NCBI GenBank assembly: GCA_017416485.1
Contig: JAFQCH010000025.1
Location: 1 to 64,000 of the forward strand
Direction: 5' to 3'
DNA from: Clostridia bacterium
GTDB taxonomy: Bacteria > Bacillota > Clostridia > Oscillospirales > Acutalibacteraceae
Length of the DNA: 64,000 nt
The position numbers and the translations under genes are program-made. Shown piece after piece: positions 35,962 through 45,215 of the stretch; positions within the stretch are counted from its first letter, which is position 1; the number at the start of each line of letters is the position of its first letter. The notes below the pieces were generated by a model, which was given only the letters and a program-made list of their open reading frames with translations, ran no database searches and was not told the DNA's origin.

Positions 35962-37320
35962 TTGTCTTATATCATTAAAACCGCTGCCGTTACGCAAAAA
36001 GGCGCAAACGGGGAATTCAACAGCGATAATCTGAATCTCAACGGCAGAGTTCTGTCGATCGAAAATGCAAATAACGGCTTCAAAGGTGCCGGCAGCATGC
36101 GCGCTCCCTTTGTTGTTGCGTTTGCATCTTCGCCTTACAACGGCTTTGCAGGTGCGGCGCTGACGGCACTGTGTGACCGTACGGATGCGCTCAAGGAAGA
36201 TGAAAACCGCTTTGCCGCCGTGCTGGACGGTTATTTTGCCGACAGCAGACATGCGCTTGAACAGTGCAATTGCGATGCGGACGGTCTTTCAGTTTCTGCA
36301 TTGATCGGCTATGAAAACAAACTGGTTGCCGCAAAAATGGGGAATGCCGGCATTCTGCGATACACCGACGGCGATCTTATCAACATGGGTGCCGCACAGG
36401 ATGAACAGCCGTCTTTCTGTGAAGAAATCCCGGTTGTGACCGGCGATATGTTTGTGCTTTGCCCCGAAGCTGCACTGTCTGCGCTTACGGAAGGCGAAAT
36501 CATTGTTGCACTCAATGCCGCAGACGGCAATGAAAAAAAGGCTGTGCAGATGCTGGCTGCAAAATTTGCAAAACGCAATCCCGACGTTTCCGATACCTTT
36601 GTTGTGATTCGTGTTGAACAGCAGGGCGCTCCTGCCGTGGTTGCGCCGGTTGTTGCTGAAACACCTGCCCCCGTGCAGGAAGAACCTGTTGCCGTTGCGC
36701 AGGAAGAAGCTGCTGACGTTGAAAATGTTTATGAACCCGAAACGGATGAATATGACGAAGCTCCGCAGGCAGATCCCCGCAAGAAGATTCTTCTTTGGGC
36801 AATTCTTTGCGTGGCACTGGTGCTTGCTATGGTTCTTGCCGCATTCGCAGCTTATAAGATCTCATTCGCGCGCAATCATGACGATGTGAGTGCGGGTGTT
36901 GTTGAAGCGGGCAGCGATGCGCAGTACGATATCGATATCCCGACCACGCAAGAGCCAACGTCGGAAGGCGCAACCGAAGCCGTGACCGAAGTGCCGACTG
37001 AAGCAGTAACCGAGGAGCCGACCGAAGCCGAAACCACAACGGAAGACGACTATTACTACGATGACGACGAAGACGATTATTACGAAGACGATGATGACGA
37101 TTATTATGAAGATGATGACGATTATTATGAAGATGATGACGATGCCACCGTCCCCGAAACCGTCCCGCGTCCCACCGAAGCACCGACAGAAGCTCCCACC
37201 GAAGCACCAACCGAGGCTCCCACACAGAATCCGACCGATCCGCCCGAAGATAACGAAGAAGAATCATCTTCTTCCGAACCAATCGAGGCACCTACCGGCG
37301 GCACTTTTGAAGAATTTTAA
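35962..37320 (+). CDS. Membrane protein with degenerate PP2C-like domain and acidic outer tail
   Basis: About 452 residues. The first 220 follow the PP2C Ser/Thr phosphatase layout (GANGEFNSDNL; LVAAKMGNAGILRYTDGDL; SDTFVVIRVE), but the metal-binding DGMGG stretch reads ASSPYNG and GDS reads GNA, so catalysis is doubtful. A Pro/Glu/Val linker, one transmembrane helix (about 276-300) and an outer tail rich in Thr/Glu then Asp/Tyr (repeated DDYYEDDDD) and Pro-Thr-Glu-Ala repeats follow. It may sense or bind a phosphorylated partner inside and calcium or wall polymers outside. The TTG at 35962 has AGGA ten bases before it; the GTG at 35953 is too close to that site. Confidence 0.75.
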   Translation: MSYIIKTAAVTQKGANGEFNSDNLNLNGRVLSIENANNGFKGAGSMRAPFVVAFASSPYNGFAGAALTALCDRTDALKEDENRFAAVLDGYFADSRHALEQCNCDADGLSVSALIGYENKLVAAKMGNAGILRYTDGDLINMGAAQDEQPSFCEEIPVVTGDMFVLCPEAALSALTEGEIIVALNAADGNEKKAVQMLAAKFAKRNPDVSDTFVVIRVEQQGAPAVVAPVVAETPAPVQEEPVAVAQEEAADVENVYEPETDEYDEAPQADPRKKILLWAILCVALVLAMVLAAFAAYKISFARNHDDVSAGVVEAGSDAQYDIDIPTTQEPTSEGATEAVTEVPTEAVTEEPTEAETTTEDDYYYDDDEDDYYEDDDDDYYEDDDDYYEDDDDATVPETVPRPTEAPTEAPTEAPTEAPTQNPTDPPEDNEEESSSSEPIEAPTGGTFEEF

Positions 37321-37331
37321 TGTGTAAATGC

Positions 37332-37366
37332 AAAAAAAGATCATGTTTCGGCATGATCTTTTTTAA
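37332..37366 (+). terminator. Terminator after the PP2C-like gene
   Basis: AAAAAAAGATCATG pairs with CATGATCTTTTTT around TTTCGG. Confidence 0.87.
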
Positions 37367-37421
37367 TTATATTTTAAATAAAAGTATTTATAATTTTTGC
37401 GTGTATTTATATAAAAAGAGG

Positions 37422-37450
37422 TTGCGAATGCAATTTGGGTATGTTATAAT
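37422..37450 (+). promoter_or_regulatory. Promoter of ruvCAB
   Basis: TTGCGA (37422-37427), a 17-base spacer, TATAAT (37445-37450). No LexA-box-like CGAAC-N4-GTTCG dyad was noticed nearby. Confidence 0.7.
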
Positions 37451-37482
37451 AAAATGACTTATTTTGTAAACGGAGGAAGAAC

Positions 37483-37983
37483 ATGGTCATTCTCGGTATT
37501 GACCCCGGCTATGCCATTGTGGGATGGGGAATTGTGCGTTATGAAGCAAACCGTTTCAAGACCCTTGATTTCGGTGCCGTAACCACACCCGCGGGCATGC
37601 ACTTCTCCGACCGGCTTGAAAAAATTTATGACAGTATCGATTATCTGTTGGACACTTACAAGCCCGATGCTTTGAGTATTGAAAAACTTTTTTTTAACAC
37701 AAACCAGAAAACCGCCATCGATGTTGCACAGGCAAGAGGTGTTATTCTGCTTGCGGCAAAAAAAGCAGGGGTAGAGATTTTTGAATACACCCCTTTGCAG
37801 GTCAAGCAAAGTGTGGTTGGCTACGGCAGGGCAGAAAAAAAGCAGGTGCAGGAAATGACACGCATTATTCTCAATCTCAATGCCGTGCCCAAACCCGATG
37901 ATACTGCCGATGCACTGGCGCTTGCCATCTGCCACGGCCATGCAAGCGGTTCATCTTTGGGAAGACTTCTTCAAAACAGATAG
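37483..37983 (+). CDS. ruvC: Crossover junction endodeoxyribonuclease RuvC
   Basis: 166 residues, the usual length. The RNase H-like active site is complete: D7 (GIDPGYAIVGWG), E67 (SIEKLFF), D140 and D143 (DDTADALALA). RuvC cuts Holliday junctions bound by RuvAB. GGAGGAAGAAC precedes the ATG. It begins a ruvC-ruvA-ruvB order. Confidence 0.97.
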   Translation: MVILGIDPGYAIVGWGIVRYEANRFKTLDFGAVTTPAGMHFSDRLEKIYDSIDYLLDTYKPDALSIEKLFFNTNQKTAIDVAQARGVILLAAKKAGVEIFEYTPLQVKQSVVGYGRAEKKQVQEMTRIILNLNAVPKPDDTADALALAICHGHASGSSLGRLLQNR

Positions 37984-38025
37984 CATAATTTTTTATATTT
38001 CAAAGTAAACTAATGAGGTGAAGAT

Positions 38026-38637
38026 ATGTTTTACAGCCTGACAGGAAAAGTTGTTTTTGCGGATGCAACGAGCATTGCCGTGGATTGTCACGGGGTTGCC
38101 TATCGCTGTTTTGCGACTATGAACACCCTCAAGCGCACCGCACAGACAGGTGCCACGGTCACACTGTATACCTATCTCGCCGTCCGTGAAGATGCCATGG
38201 AACTGTACGGCTTTGCCGATACGGAAGAACTTGATTTCTTCAAATTGCTTATCGGCGTTTCGGGGGTTGGCCCCAAAGCCGCACTTGCCATTCTGTCGGA
38301 GCTCACCCCTGCACAGCTGAGCATGAGCATCGCTTCGGGAGATGTCAAAAGCATAACCCGCGCAAACGGTGTCGGTCCCAAAATTGCACAGCGCGTGGTG
38401 CTGGAACTCAAAGACAAAATTGCAAAAAATGTCCCCGCGGGTGTTTCGTCTGCACAGCTTGAAAGCATTGCAACGACCGCACAGCCGGGAAGTGCAAGCG
38501 CAGAAGCAGTCAGCGCATTGGTTGCCCTCGGCTATGCACAAACGGAAGCCGCCCGTGCGGTTGCAAGACTGGATATCAGCCTTTCGGTCGAAGAAATGAT
38601 AAAACTTGCACTCAAAGAACTGATGAGAGGAGTATAA
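38026..38637 (+). CDS. ruvA: Holliday junction branch migration protein RuvA
   Basis: 203 residues: the N-terminal OB fold (MFYSLTGKVVFADATSIAVDC), tandem helix-hairpin-helix motifs (ISVSGVGPKAALAIL-like and ANGVGPKIAQRVVLELKDK) and a C-terminal three-helix domain (about 155-203; VSALVALGYAQTEAARAV) that contacts RuvB. It forms the tetramer that holds the four-way junction. GAGGTG lies before the ATG. Confidence 0.97.
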   Translation: MFYSLTGKVVFADATSIAVDCHGVAYRCFATMNTLKRTAQTGATVTLYTYLAVREDAMELYGFADTEELDFFKLLIGVSGVGPKAALAILSELTPAQLSMSIASGDVKSITRANGVGPKIAQRVVLELKDKIAKNVPAGVSSAQLESIATTAQPGSASAEAVSALVALGYAQTEAARAVARLDISLSVEEMIKLALKELMRGV

Positions 38638-38640
38638 GCC

Positions 38641-39675
38641 GTGTTTGATGAAAATGAATTGTTTGACGGCCGTTTGTCGTCGCCCGAGTTCAACTCCTTT
38701 GATTCGGACACGGAAATCAGCCTTCGTCCGAAAACACTGGATGAATACATCGGTCAGGAAAAAGTAAAAGAAAATCTGAAAATTTATATGGAAGCAGCCA
38801 AGCAACGCGGCGAAACGCTTGACCATGTTCTGCTTTACGGCCCTCCGGGACTTGGCAAAACCACTCTTGCAGGCATCATTGCAAACACCATGGATGTGCA
38901 GATCCGCGTCACCTCCGGTCCTGCAATCGAAAAACCGGGTGACCTTGCGGCACTGCTTACCAACCTCAATGCAGGTGATGTGCTGTTTATAGACGAAATC
39001 CACCGCCTGTCGCGTTCGGTCGAGGAAGTGCTGTATCCCGCCATGGAAGACAAGGTGATCGACATCATCATCGGCAAAGGCCCGTCCGCGCGTTCCATCC
39101 GCCTGGATTTGCAACCGTTCACCCTTGTCGGAGCCACCACAAGAGCAGGGCAGTTGACCGCCCCCTTGCGTGATCGATTCGGTGTCATTCTTCGACTTGA
39201 ACTGTACACGCACGAAGAACTTGCAAGCATCGTCAGCCGCAGTGCCGCCATTCTCGGTATTGATATCGAGCCCGACGGTGCACTCGAAATCGCATCGCGC
39301 TCGCGCGGAACCCCGCGTATTGCAAACAGACTCTTGCGCAGATGCCGTGACTTTTCACAGGTTGTCGGTAGCGGTGTCATCACCGTGCAGGATGCACAGT
39401 TGGCGCTTGAACGCATGGAAATTGACGAACTCGGACTTGACAATATTGACCGCCTGATGCTTACCGCCATGATCCGCAATTACAATGGCGGCCCCGTGGG
39501 ACTTGAAACCCTTGCCGCCGCCATCGGTGAAGAAGCGGTCACCATTGAAGATGTTTATGAACCTTACCTTATGCAGATCGGCTTTTTGAGCCGTACCCCC
39601 CGCGGGCGCATGGTTACCCCGGCGGCTTACCGGCACCTCGGTCTGCCGATGCCGGGACAGCAATCCATGCTATAA
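38641..39675 (+). CDS. ruvB: Holliday junction branch migration ATPase RuvB
   Basis: 344 residues. Walker [11 protein letters not shown], Walker B FIDEIHRL, sensor 1 LVGATTRAG and the C-terminal winged helix ending [13 protein letters not shown] are all present, preceded by [12 protein letters not shown]. It drives branch migration with RuvA. The GTG start at 38641 is supported by AGGAG eight bases upstream and lies three bases after the ruvA stop. Confidence 0.97.
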   Translation: MFDENELFDGRLSSPEFNSFDSDTEISLRPKTLDEYIGQEKVKENLKIYMEAAKQRGETLDHVLLYGPPGLGKTTLAGIIANTMDVQIRVTSGPAIEKPGDLAALLTNLNAGDVLFIDEIHRLSRSVEEVLYPAMEDKVIDIIIGKGPSARSIRLDLQPFTLVGATTRAGQLTAPLRDRFGVILRLELYTHEELASIVSRSAAILGIDIEPDGALEIASRSRGTPRIANRLLRRCRDFSQVVGSGVITVQDAQLALERMEIDELGLDNIDRLMLTAMIRNYNGGPVGLETLAAAIGEEAVTIEDVYEPYLMQIGFLSRTPRGRMVTPAAYRHLGLPMPGQQSML

Positions 39676-39702
39676 TTATTTTTTAACACAGGAGTTGTTC
39701 GT

Positions 39703-41052
39703 ATGGGCAGACTGTTCGGCACAGACGGTGCCAGAGGAGTTGCAAATGCTGAAATCAGTTGCGAACTTGCCATGAAAATCGGCAGATACACGGCGGTTGT
39801 TCTCGGCACAGAAAAAGAAACACCGCTTCGCATTCTGATCGGAACAGACACAAGAAGATCGGCGGATATGCTTTCCAATGCCATCATTTCGGGCTTTTGC
39901 TCGGCAGGGTGCAATGTGCTCCACATTGGTGTTGTGCCAACCCCCGCCGTTGCCTATCTTGTCAGACAATACAATTACGATGCGGGCGTTGTTATTTCCG
40001 CATCGCACAATCCCTTTGAATACAACGGCATCAAAATTTTCGGCTCTGACGGCTACAAGCTGCCCGATGAAGCGGAAGAACAGATCGAAGCATACATCCT
40101 TGATGATGTTTCCGCAATCACTCCCAAAATCGGAGAAAAGGTCGGCACGGTGACCTATTCTCCCACCGCCGTCAATGACTATATCAAACATCTTGAAAAT
40201 GCCGCCGATGCACATTTTTTCGGCATGCGCATTGCTGTGGACTGTGCAAACGGTGCCGCTTCCAAAACGGCAGGGGAGTTGTTCGGCAGACTCGGTGCGG
40301 AATGCACGCTCATCAACTGCCATCCCAACGGAGTGAATATCAACAAGGACTGCGGCTCGATGCACCTCGAAAAATTGTGCGAATATGTGCGCGAAAATAA
40401 ATTCGACCTCGGCCTTGCATTTGACGGCGATGCCGACAGACTGCTGTGTGCCGATGAAAACGGCAACGAAGTGGACGGCGACAAAATGATTGCCGTGTGT
40501 GCCAAATACCTCAAAGAAAAAGGCGCTCTCAAGGCAAACGCCGTAGCCGTTACGGTGATGACCAATATGGGAATGCTGAAATATCTTGAACAAAACGGCA
40601 TTCGCTATGAAAAAACCGCTGTCGGTGACCGTTATGTGTTGCAAAGAATGCTTGAAACGGGTTGCAACTTGGGTGGTGAACAGTCGGGGCACATCATTTT
40701 CTCCGATTATGCCACCACGGGTGACGGCGAAATGACCGCTGTGCAATTGCTTAACATCATTCGCGCAAGCGGCAAGACTCTCGGTCAGCTTGCAAGTGAA
40801 ATAGAACTTTATCCGCAGGTGCTTATCAATGTGCGTGTTTCCGCACTCGGCAAACTGCGTTTGGATGAAGATGAAGAAATCAAAACCGCCATTGCCTTTG
40901 CCGAAGAAAAACTCGGCAACGAAGGCAGGGTGTTGGTCAGAGCCTCGGGCACGGAACCGCTTGTTCGTGTTATGCTCGAAGGACGCGACAAAAAATTAAC
41001 CGAAACCCTTGCGCAGGAAATTGCGCAGGTCGTGAAAGAAAGGCTTATCTGA
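39703..41052 (+). CDS. glmM: Phosphoglucosamine mutase
   Basis: 449 residues of the alpha-D-phosphohexomutase family. The N-terminal GRLFGTDGARGVAN, the phosphoserine loop ISASHNPFEYNG with S101, the metal loop FDGDADR (about 243-249), GEQSGH and the C-terminal phosphate loop VRASGTEPLVRVM identify GlmM. It makes glucosamine-1-phosphate for UDP-GlcNAc and cell wall. AGGAG precedes the ATG, and a TATAAT (39671-39676) without a clear -35 is upstream. Its stop overlaps the start of the methyltransferase. Confidence 0.97.
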   Translation: MGRLFGTDGARGVANAEISCELAMKIGRYTAVVLGTEKETPLRILIGTDTRRSADMLSNAIISGFCSAGCNVLHIGVVPTPAVAYLVRQYNYDAGVVISASHNPFEYNGIKIFGSDGYKLPDEAEEQIEAYILDDVSAITPKIGEKVGTVTYSPTAVNDYIKHLENAADAHFFGMRIAVDCANGAASKTAGELFGRLGAECTLINCHPNGVNINKDCGSMHLEKLCEYVRENKFDLGLAFDGDADRLLCADENGNEVDGDKMIAVCAKYLKEKGALKANAVAVTVMTNMGMLKYLEQNGIRYEKTAVGDRYVLQRMLETGCNLGGEQSGHIIFSDYATTGDGEMTAVQLLNIIRASGKTLGQLASEIELYPQVLINVRVSALGKLRLDEDEEIKTAIAFAEEKLGNEGRVLVRASGTEPLVRVMLEGRDKKLTETLAQEIAQVVKERLI

Positions 41053-41915
41053 TGCGTACTGCAGAGAATTGGAAAGATTACGAACTGTTGGATTGTTCAG
41101 ACGGTGAACGTCTGGAACGCTGGGGCAATGTCATTCTCATCCGTCCCGATCCGCAGGTCATCTGGAAAACCCCGAAAAACCATCCCATGTGGAAAAAGGC
41201 CGATGCCCGCTATTGGCGCTCCAATTCGGGCGGCGGCAAATGGGAAGTCTACAAAAAGATCCCTGATGTGTGGTCCATTTCTTACGGTGCCATGCAGTTG
41301 CGCGTCAAGACCATGGGCTTCAAGCACACGGGTGTGTTCCCCGAACAGGCGGTCAACTGGGATCTGGTTGCCAAAACCATCAAGGATGCCGGCAGACCCG
41401 TCAAAATGCTGAATCTGTTTGGCTACACGGGTGCGGCAACGGTTTCCGCCATGGCGGCAGGGGCTTCTGCCGTGCATGTGGATGCCTCCAAAGGAATGGT
41501 GCAGTGGGCAAAGGAAAATGCCGTCGTCAGCGGTGTTGCCGACAAGAGTGTGCGTTGGCTTGTGGATGACTGCATCAAGTTTGTTGAACGCGAAATCCGC
41601 CGCGGCAACAAATACGACATCATCGTCATGGATCCGCCCTCATACGGCAGAGGTCCCGGCGGGGAAGTGTGGAAACTCGAAGACGAAGTGTATAACTTTG
41701 TGGACCGTTGTGCCGAACTTCTGCATGAAGACAGTTTGCTGTTCTTGATCAATTCCTACACAGCGGGACTTTCTCCCTCGGTTATGCAGTACATTTTAGG
41801 CGCAACCATTCAGAAGAAATACGGCGGTGAAATTTCCGCCGATGAAATCGGATTGCCGGTGACCGCTTCGGGTATGGTTTTACCCTGCGGCTCCACCGCT
41901 TGTTGGAAGAGATAA
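41052..41915 (+). CDS. Class I SAM-dependent rRNA methyltransferase, RlmI/RlmK-like
   Basis: 287 residues. The Rossmann methyltransferase core shows motif I LNLFGYTGAATVSAMAAG, VHVDASKGMVQWAKEN (motif II) and the catalytic-type MDPPSYGRGP (motif IV) expected for base methylation by the RlmI/RlmK C-terminal family. An N-terminal beta extension (YELLDCSDGERLERWGN) is present, but no PUA domain. The target is probably 23S rRNA, which is inferred from the family only. It overlaps glmM (ATGCG after TGA) and precedes the ECF genes by six bases. Confidence 0.9.
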   Translation: MRTAENWKDYELLDCSDGERLERWGNVILIRPDPQVIWKTPKNHPMWKKADARYWRSNSGGGKWEVYKKIPDVWSISYGAMQLRVKTMGFKHTGVFPEQAVNWDLVAKTIKDAGRPVKMLNLFGYTGAATVSAMAAGASAVHVDASKGMVQWAKENAVVSGVADKSVRWLVDDCIKFVEREIRRGNKYDIIVMDPPSYGRGPGGEVWKLEDEVYNFVDRCAELLHEDSLLFLINSYTAGLSPSVMQYILGATIQKKYGGEISADEIGLPVTASGMVLPCGSTACWKR

Positions 41916-41920
41916 AGAAA

Positions 41921-42757
41921 GTGGAAAATAAACTTTTAGAATTTCAGAATGTAACATATTCTTACGAAGAAGACGGACCTGCGGCTCTGCAAGGTGTCAG
42001 CTTCACTGTGGAAAAAGGGCAGTTTGTGGTCATTTTAGGCCACAATGGTTCGGGTAAATCCACCATTGCAAAGCTGTCCAATTCCATTTATCTGCCCACC
42101 GAAGGCAAGGTCTTTGTGAACGGTATGGACACGGCAGATGAACAGAATGAAATGAACTGCCGCAAGACCATCGGTGTTGTGTTTCAGAATCCCGATAATC
42201 AGATTGTGGCTTCCATTGTGGAAGAGGATGTGGCGTTCGGTCCCGAAAACTTGTGCATTCCGCAGAAGGAACTTCGTGTGCGTGTTGATGAAGCGCTGCA
42301 CAGTGTCGGTATGTATGATTATCGCCATCATGAAACGCACAAGTTGTCGGGTGGTCAGAAACAGCGTGTTGCCATTGCAGGCATTCTTGCCATGAAACCG
42401 CAGTGTATCGTGCTGGATGAACCCACTGCCATGCTCGACCCCAAAGGCAGACGCGAAGTCATGCAAGCCGTGCGCAAGCTCAATCAAGAAGAAGGCATCA
42501 CGGTGCTGTTTATCACCCATTTCATGGAAGAAGCTGTGCATGCAGACCGTGTCATGGTTGTGGATGACGGCAAAATCCTGCTCGACGGCACCCCTGCCGA
42601 AATTTTCAGACAGAGCACCTTGTTGCAGAAAGTCGGTCTGGATGTTCCCGAAGTTGCCCGTCTTGCGGCGGCACTTCGTGAGAAAGGTGCAGACCTTGGT
42701 GATGTGCTGACGGAAGACGATTTTGTGCAGGCATTTGCCGCAGGAATGGAGGGTTGA
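41921..42757 (+). CDS. ecfA1: Energy-coupling factor transporter ATPase EcfA1
   Basis: About 278 residues of an ABC ATPase: Walker A GHNGSGKST, Q-loop FQNPDNQIVAS, signature LSGGQKQRVAIAG, Walker B CIVLDEPTAMLDP and switch His in ITHFMEEA. The PDNQ Q-loop is typical of EcfA1. I use the GTG at 41921; the TTG at 41900 overlaps the previous gene and lacks a ribosome site. Together with EcfA2 and EcfT it powers several vitamin-specific S components, none of which is encoded here (group II arrangement). Confidence 0.95.
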   Translation: MENKLLEFQNVTYSYEEDGPAALQGVSFTVEKGQFVVILGHNGSGKSTIAKLSNSIYLPTEGKVFVNGMDTADEQNEMNCRKTIGVVFQNPDNQIVASIVEEDVAFGPENLCIPQKELRVRVDEALHSVGMYDYRHHETHKLSGGQKQRVAIAGILAMKPQCIVLDEPTAMLDPKGRREVMQAVRKLNQEEGITVLFITHFMEEAVHADRVMVVDDGKILLDGTPAEIFRQSTLLQKVGLDVPEVARLAAALREKGADLGDVLTEDDFVQAFAAGMEG

Positions 42758-42758
42758 T

Positions 42759-43625
42759 ATGGCATTTTTGGAAGTAAAGAATATCAACTACTCCTATTCC
42801 AAAGGCACCCCCTTTGAAATTGCAGCGCTGAAAAATTGCTCCTTTGCTGTCGAAAAAGGCGAATATGTCGGCGTAATCGGGCACACGGGCTCCGGCAAAT
42901 CCACCCTCATGCAGATGCTCAATGCTTTGCAGAAGCCCGACAGCGGTGCAGTTTTGCTGGACGGCAAAGATATCAATACCGATAAGGTAACAGCCCGCGA
43001 TACGCGCTTCCGCGTGGGACTTGTGTTTCAGTATCCCGAATATCAGTTGTTTGAAGAAACGGTTCGTAAGGACATCGCTTACGGCCCGACCAATATGAAA
43101 TTATCTCCCGAAGAAATTGAACAGCGCGTTCTTGAAGCCGCAAACATTGTCGGTCTTCCTTCGGATTTGCTCGATAAATCTCCTTTTGATCTTTCGGGCG
43201 GTGAAAAGCGCCGTGCCGCCATTGCAGGTGTTATGGCAATGAAGCCCGAAGTGCTCATTCTGGACGAGCCTGCGGCGGGGCTTGATCCCATCGGCAGAAA
43301 AGTCATCATGGATATGATCAATAAATACCGTGCTTCTACGGGAGCCACCGTCTTGCTTGTTTCCCACAGCATGGAAACCGTTGCCGCGGTTGCCGACCGC
43401 ATTCTCGTGCTCAACAAAGGCACGATTGCTATGGACGGTACGGTCGATTCCGTTTTCAGCCGTGCAAAAGAACTTATTGAAATGGGACTGGATGTGCCCG
43501 CCGTTACCCGCATTGCTGTCTGCCTGAAAGAAATGGGCTATGAGGTCAACACAGGTGTTTATTCCGTGGCAGATGCGGCAGATATGTTATTGCACCTGCT
43601 CGGCAAAAAGGAGGGAACAGCATGA
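42759..43625 (+). CDS. ecfA2: Energy-coupling factor transporter ATPase EcfA2
   Basis: 288 residues. Walker A GHTGSGKSTL, Q-loop FQYPEYQLFEET (the PEYQLF form marks EcfA2), signature LSGGEKRRAAIAG, Walker B VLILDEPAAGLDP and SHSMETV. The ATG at 42759 has GGAGGG five bases upstream and lies directly after the ecfA1 stop. It pairs with EcfA1 under EcfT. Confidence 0.96.
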   Translation: MAFLEVKNINYSYSKGTPFEIAALKNCSFAVEKGEYVGVIGHTGSGKSTLMQMLNALQKPDSGAVLLDGKDINTDKVTARDTRFRVGLVFQYPEYQLFEETVRKDIAYGPTNMKLSPEEIEQRVLEAANIVGLPSDLLDKSPFDLSGGEKRRAAIAGVMAMKPEVLILDEPAAGLDPIGRKVIMDMINKYRASTGATVLLVSHSMETVAAVADRILVLNKGTIAMDGTVDSVFSRAKELIEMGLDVPAVTRIAVCLKEMGYEVNTGVYSVADAADMLLHLLGKKEGTA

Positions 43626-44467
43626 TCCGTGATATCACCATCGGTCAGTATTTTCCCGGCACGTCACTCATTCACAAGCTCGATCCCCGCATGAAGATCG
43701 TTCTGCTTGTGCTGAACATTGCCGCGCTGTTTTTGTGCCGTAACTTTTTTTCGTTGTTGTTGATGTTTGTGATGTCGGTTGCGTGGGTGCTTTTGTCCCG
43801 CATTCCGTTTGCCACCATCCTCAAAGGCCTCAAAATGATTCTTGTGATCCTCGTTTTTACCGCATTTTTGCAGATTTTTTACAATGATGACGGCACTGTG
43901 CTGTGGCATCCTGTGGAAAGCTGGGATTTTAAAATAACCACAGGCGGTGTGTTTTCGGCGGTGTTCATTGCAGTGCGAATCATTTCGCTGATTCTTATGA
44001 GCACCCTGCTTACCTACACCACCTCGCCCACTTTGCTTACCGATGCTATTGAGCGTTTGCTTTCACCTTTGAAAGTATTCAAAATTAAAGTCCATTCCCT
44101 TGCCATGATGATGACCATTGCCCTGCGTTTTATTCCGACATTGATCGAAGAAATCGACATCATCATGTCTGCGCAGAAAGCAAGAGGTGCCGACCTTGAA
44201 ACAGGCTCGCTTGTGCAACGTGCCAAAGCACTTGTGCCGATTCTTGTGCCGTTGTTTGTCAACTCCTTCCGCCGTGCGTATGAACTTGCATTTGCGATGG
44301 AAGCACGTTGCTACGGCGGTGACGAAAAACGCACAAGACTGCGTGTGATGAAACTCGGCGGTAAGGATTTTGCAATGCTCGCCGTCACGCTCGTTTGCTT
44401 TGCGGCTGTGGTCGTCACGTCTTATGTGAACATGGGGTCGTTTTTCCTGTTTGAGAAGGTGATCTGA
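43622..44467 (+). CDS. ecfT: Energy-coupling factor transporter transmembrane protein EcfT
   Basis: 281 residues with about five to six transmembrane helices and the two Ala-Arg-Gly type coupling motifs: AQKARGADLE (about 188) and AMEARCYGG (about 225). These motifs sit in the coupling helices that bind the two ATPases. It overlaps ecfA2 by four bases (ATGA) and truA by one. Confidence 0.95.
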   Translation: MIRDITIGQYFPGTSLIHKLDPRMKIVLLVLNIAALFLCRNFFSLLLMFVMSVAWVLLSRIPFATILKGLKMILVILVFTAFLQIFYNDDGTVLWHPVESWDFKITTGGVFSAVFIAVRIISLILMSTLLTYTTSPTLLTDAIERLLSPLKVFKIKVHSLAMMMTIALRFIPTLIEEIDIIMSAQKARGADLETGSLVQRAKALVPILVPLFVNSFRRAYELAFAMEARCYGGDEKRTRLRVMKLGGKDFAMLAVTLVCFAAVVVTSYVNMGSFFLFEKVI

Positions 44468-45201
44468 TGACGAATTATCTTCTTACCATCCGTTTTGACG
44501 GCAGTTCCTATCACGGCTGGCAGTTTCAGGAAAATGCAATTTCCGTGCAACAGCGCATCATGGAAGCCGCCGCAAGAATGTTTGGCGAAATGCCCGTTGT
44601 CAACGGTTGCAGCCGAACCGATGCCGGTGTGCATGCAAACCGCTTTTGCTGCAATTTCAAAGCCCCGCGGTTTTATCCCTGCGAAAATGTTGTTGCGGCA
44701 ATGAATACATATCTTCCGATGGATATTGTGATTCTGTCTTGCGAAGTGGCAGACGATGACTTTCATGCCCGCTTTTCCTGCAAAGGAAAAGAATATGAAT
44801 ATGTGGTGTGGAATGCTCCCGTGCGAGACCCGTTTTTGCATAAACGCGCCTATCACTACAAATATCCGTTGGATGCGGGTTTTCTTGACAAGCAGGCAAA
44901 GGATTTGCTCGGCACGCATGATTTTACTTGTTTTATGGCGGCGGGCAGCGATGCCAAAACCACTGTGCGAACCATCACAAAAGCCGATGTGCGCCGGGAA
45001 GGTGAAAAGGTTATTTTTACCTTTGGGGCCGACGGATTTCTGTATAACATGGTCCGCATTATGACCGGCACCTTGCTTTATATCGCTGCGGGTAAAATTG
45101 AACCCGATTCCATTCCCGCAATCATTGAATCCAAAGACCGTCTGCAGGCAGGTATCACCGTGCCGGGCGACGGATTGTATCTGAACCGAATTTATTATTG
45201 A
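44467..45201 (+). CDS. truA: tRNA pseudouridine(38-40) synthase TruA
   Basis: 244 residues. The catalytic aspartate is D52 in GCSRTDAGVHA; RFDGSSYHGWQFQ at the N-terminus and FLYNMVRIMTGTLLYIAAG near the end are standard TruA segments. ecfA1-ecfA2-ecfT-truA is a well known Firmicutes order. The downstream DUF5711 gene's ribosome site overlaps its stop. Confidence 0.97.
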   Translation: MTNYLLTIRFDGSSYHGWQFQENAISVQQRIMEAAARMFGEMPVVNGCSRTDAGVHANRFCCNFKAPRFYPCENVVAAMNTYLPMDIVILSCEVADDDFHARFSCKGKEYEYVVWNAPVRDPFLHKRAYHYKYPLDAGFLDKQAKDLLGTHDFTCFMAAGSDAKTTVRTITKADVRREGEKVIFTFGADGFLYNMVRIMTGTLLYIAAGKIEPDSIPAIIESKDRLQAGITVPGDGLYLNRIYY

Positions 45202-45215
45202 GAGGAGGCGGCATT

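Noticed and set aside
36950..37320. LPXTG or other sortase signal after the acidic tail
   Set aside because: No LPXTG-like motif with hydrophobic tail follows the repeats; the protein ends in FEEF.
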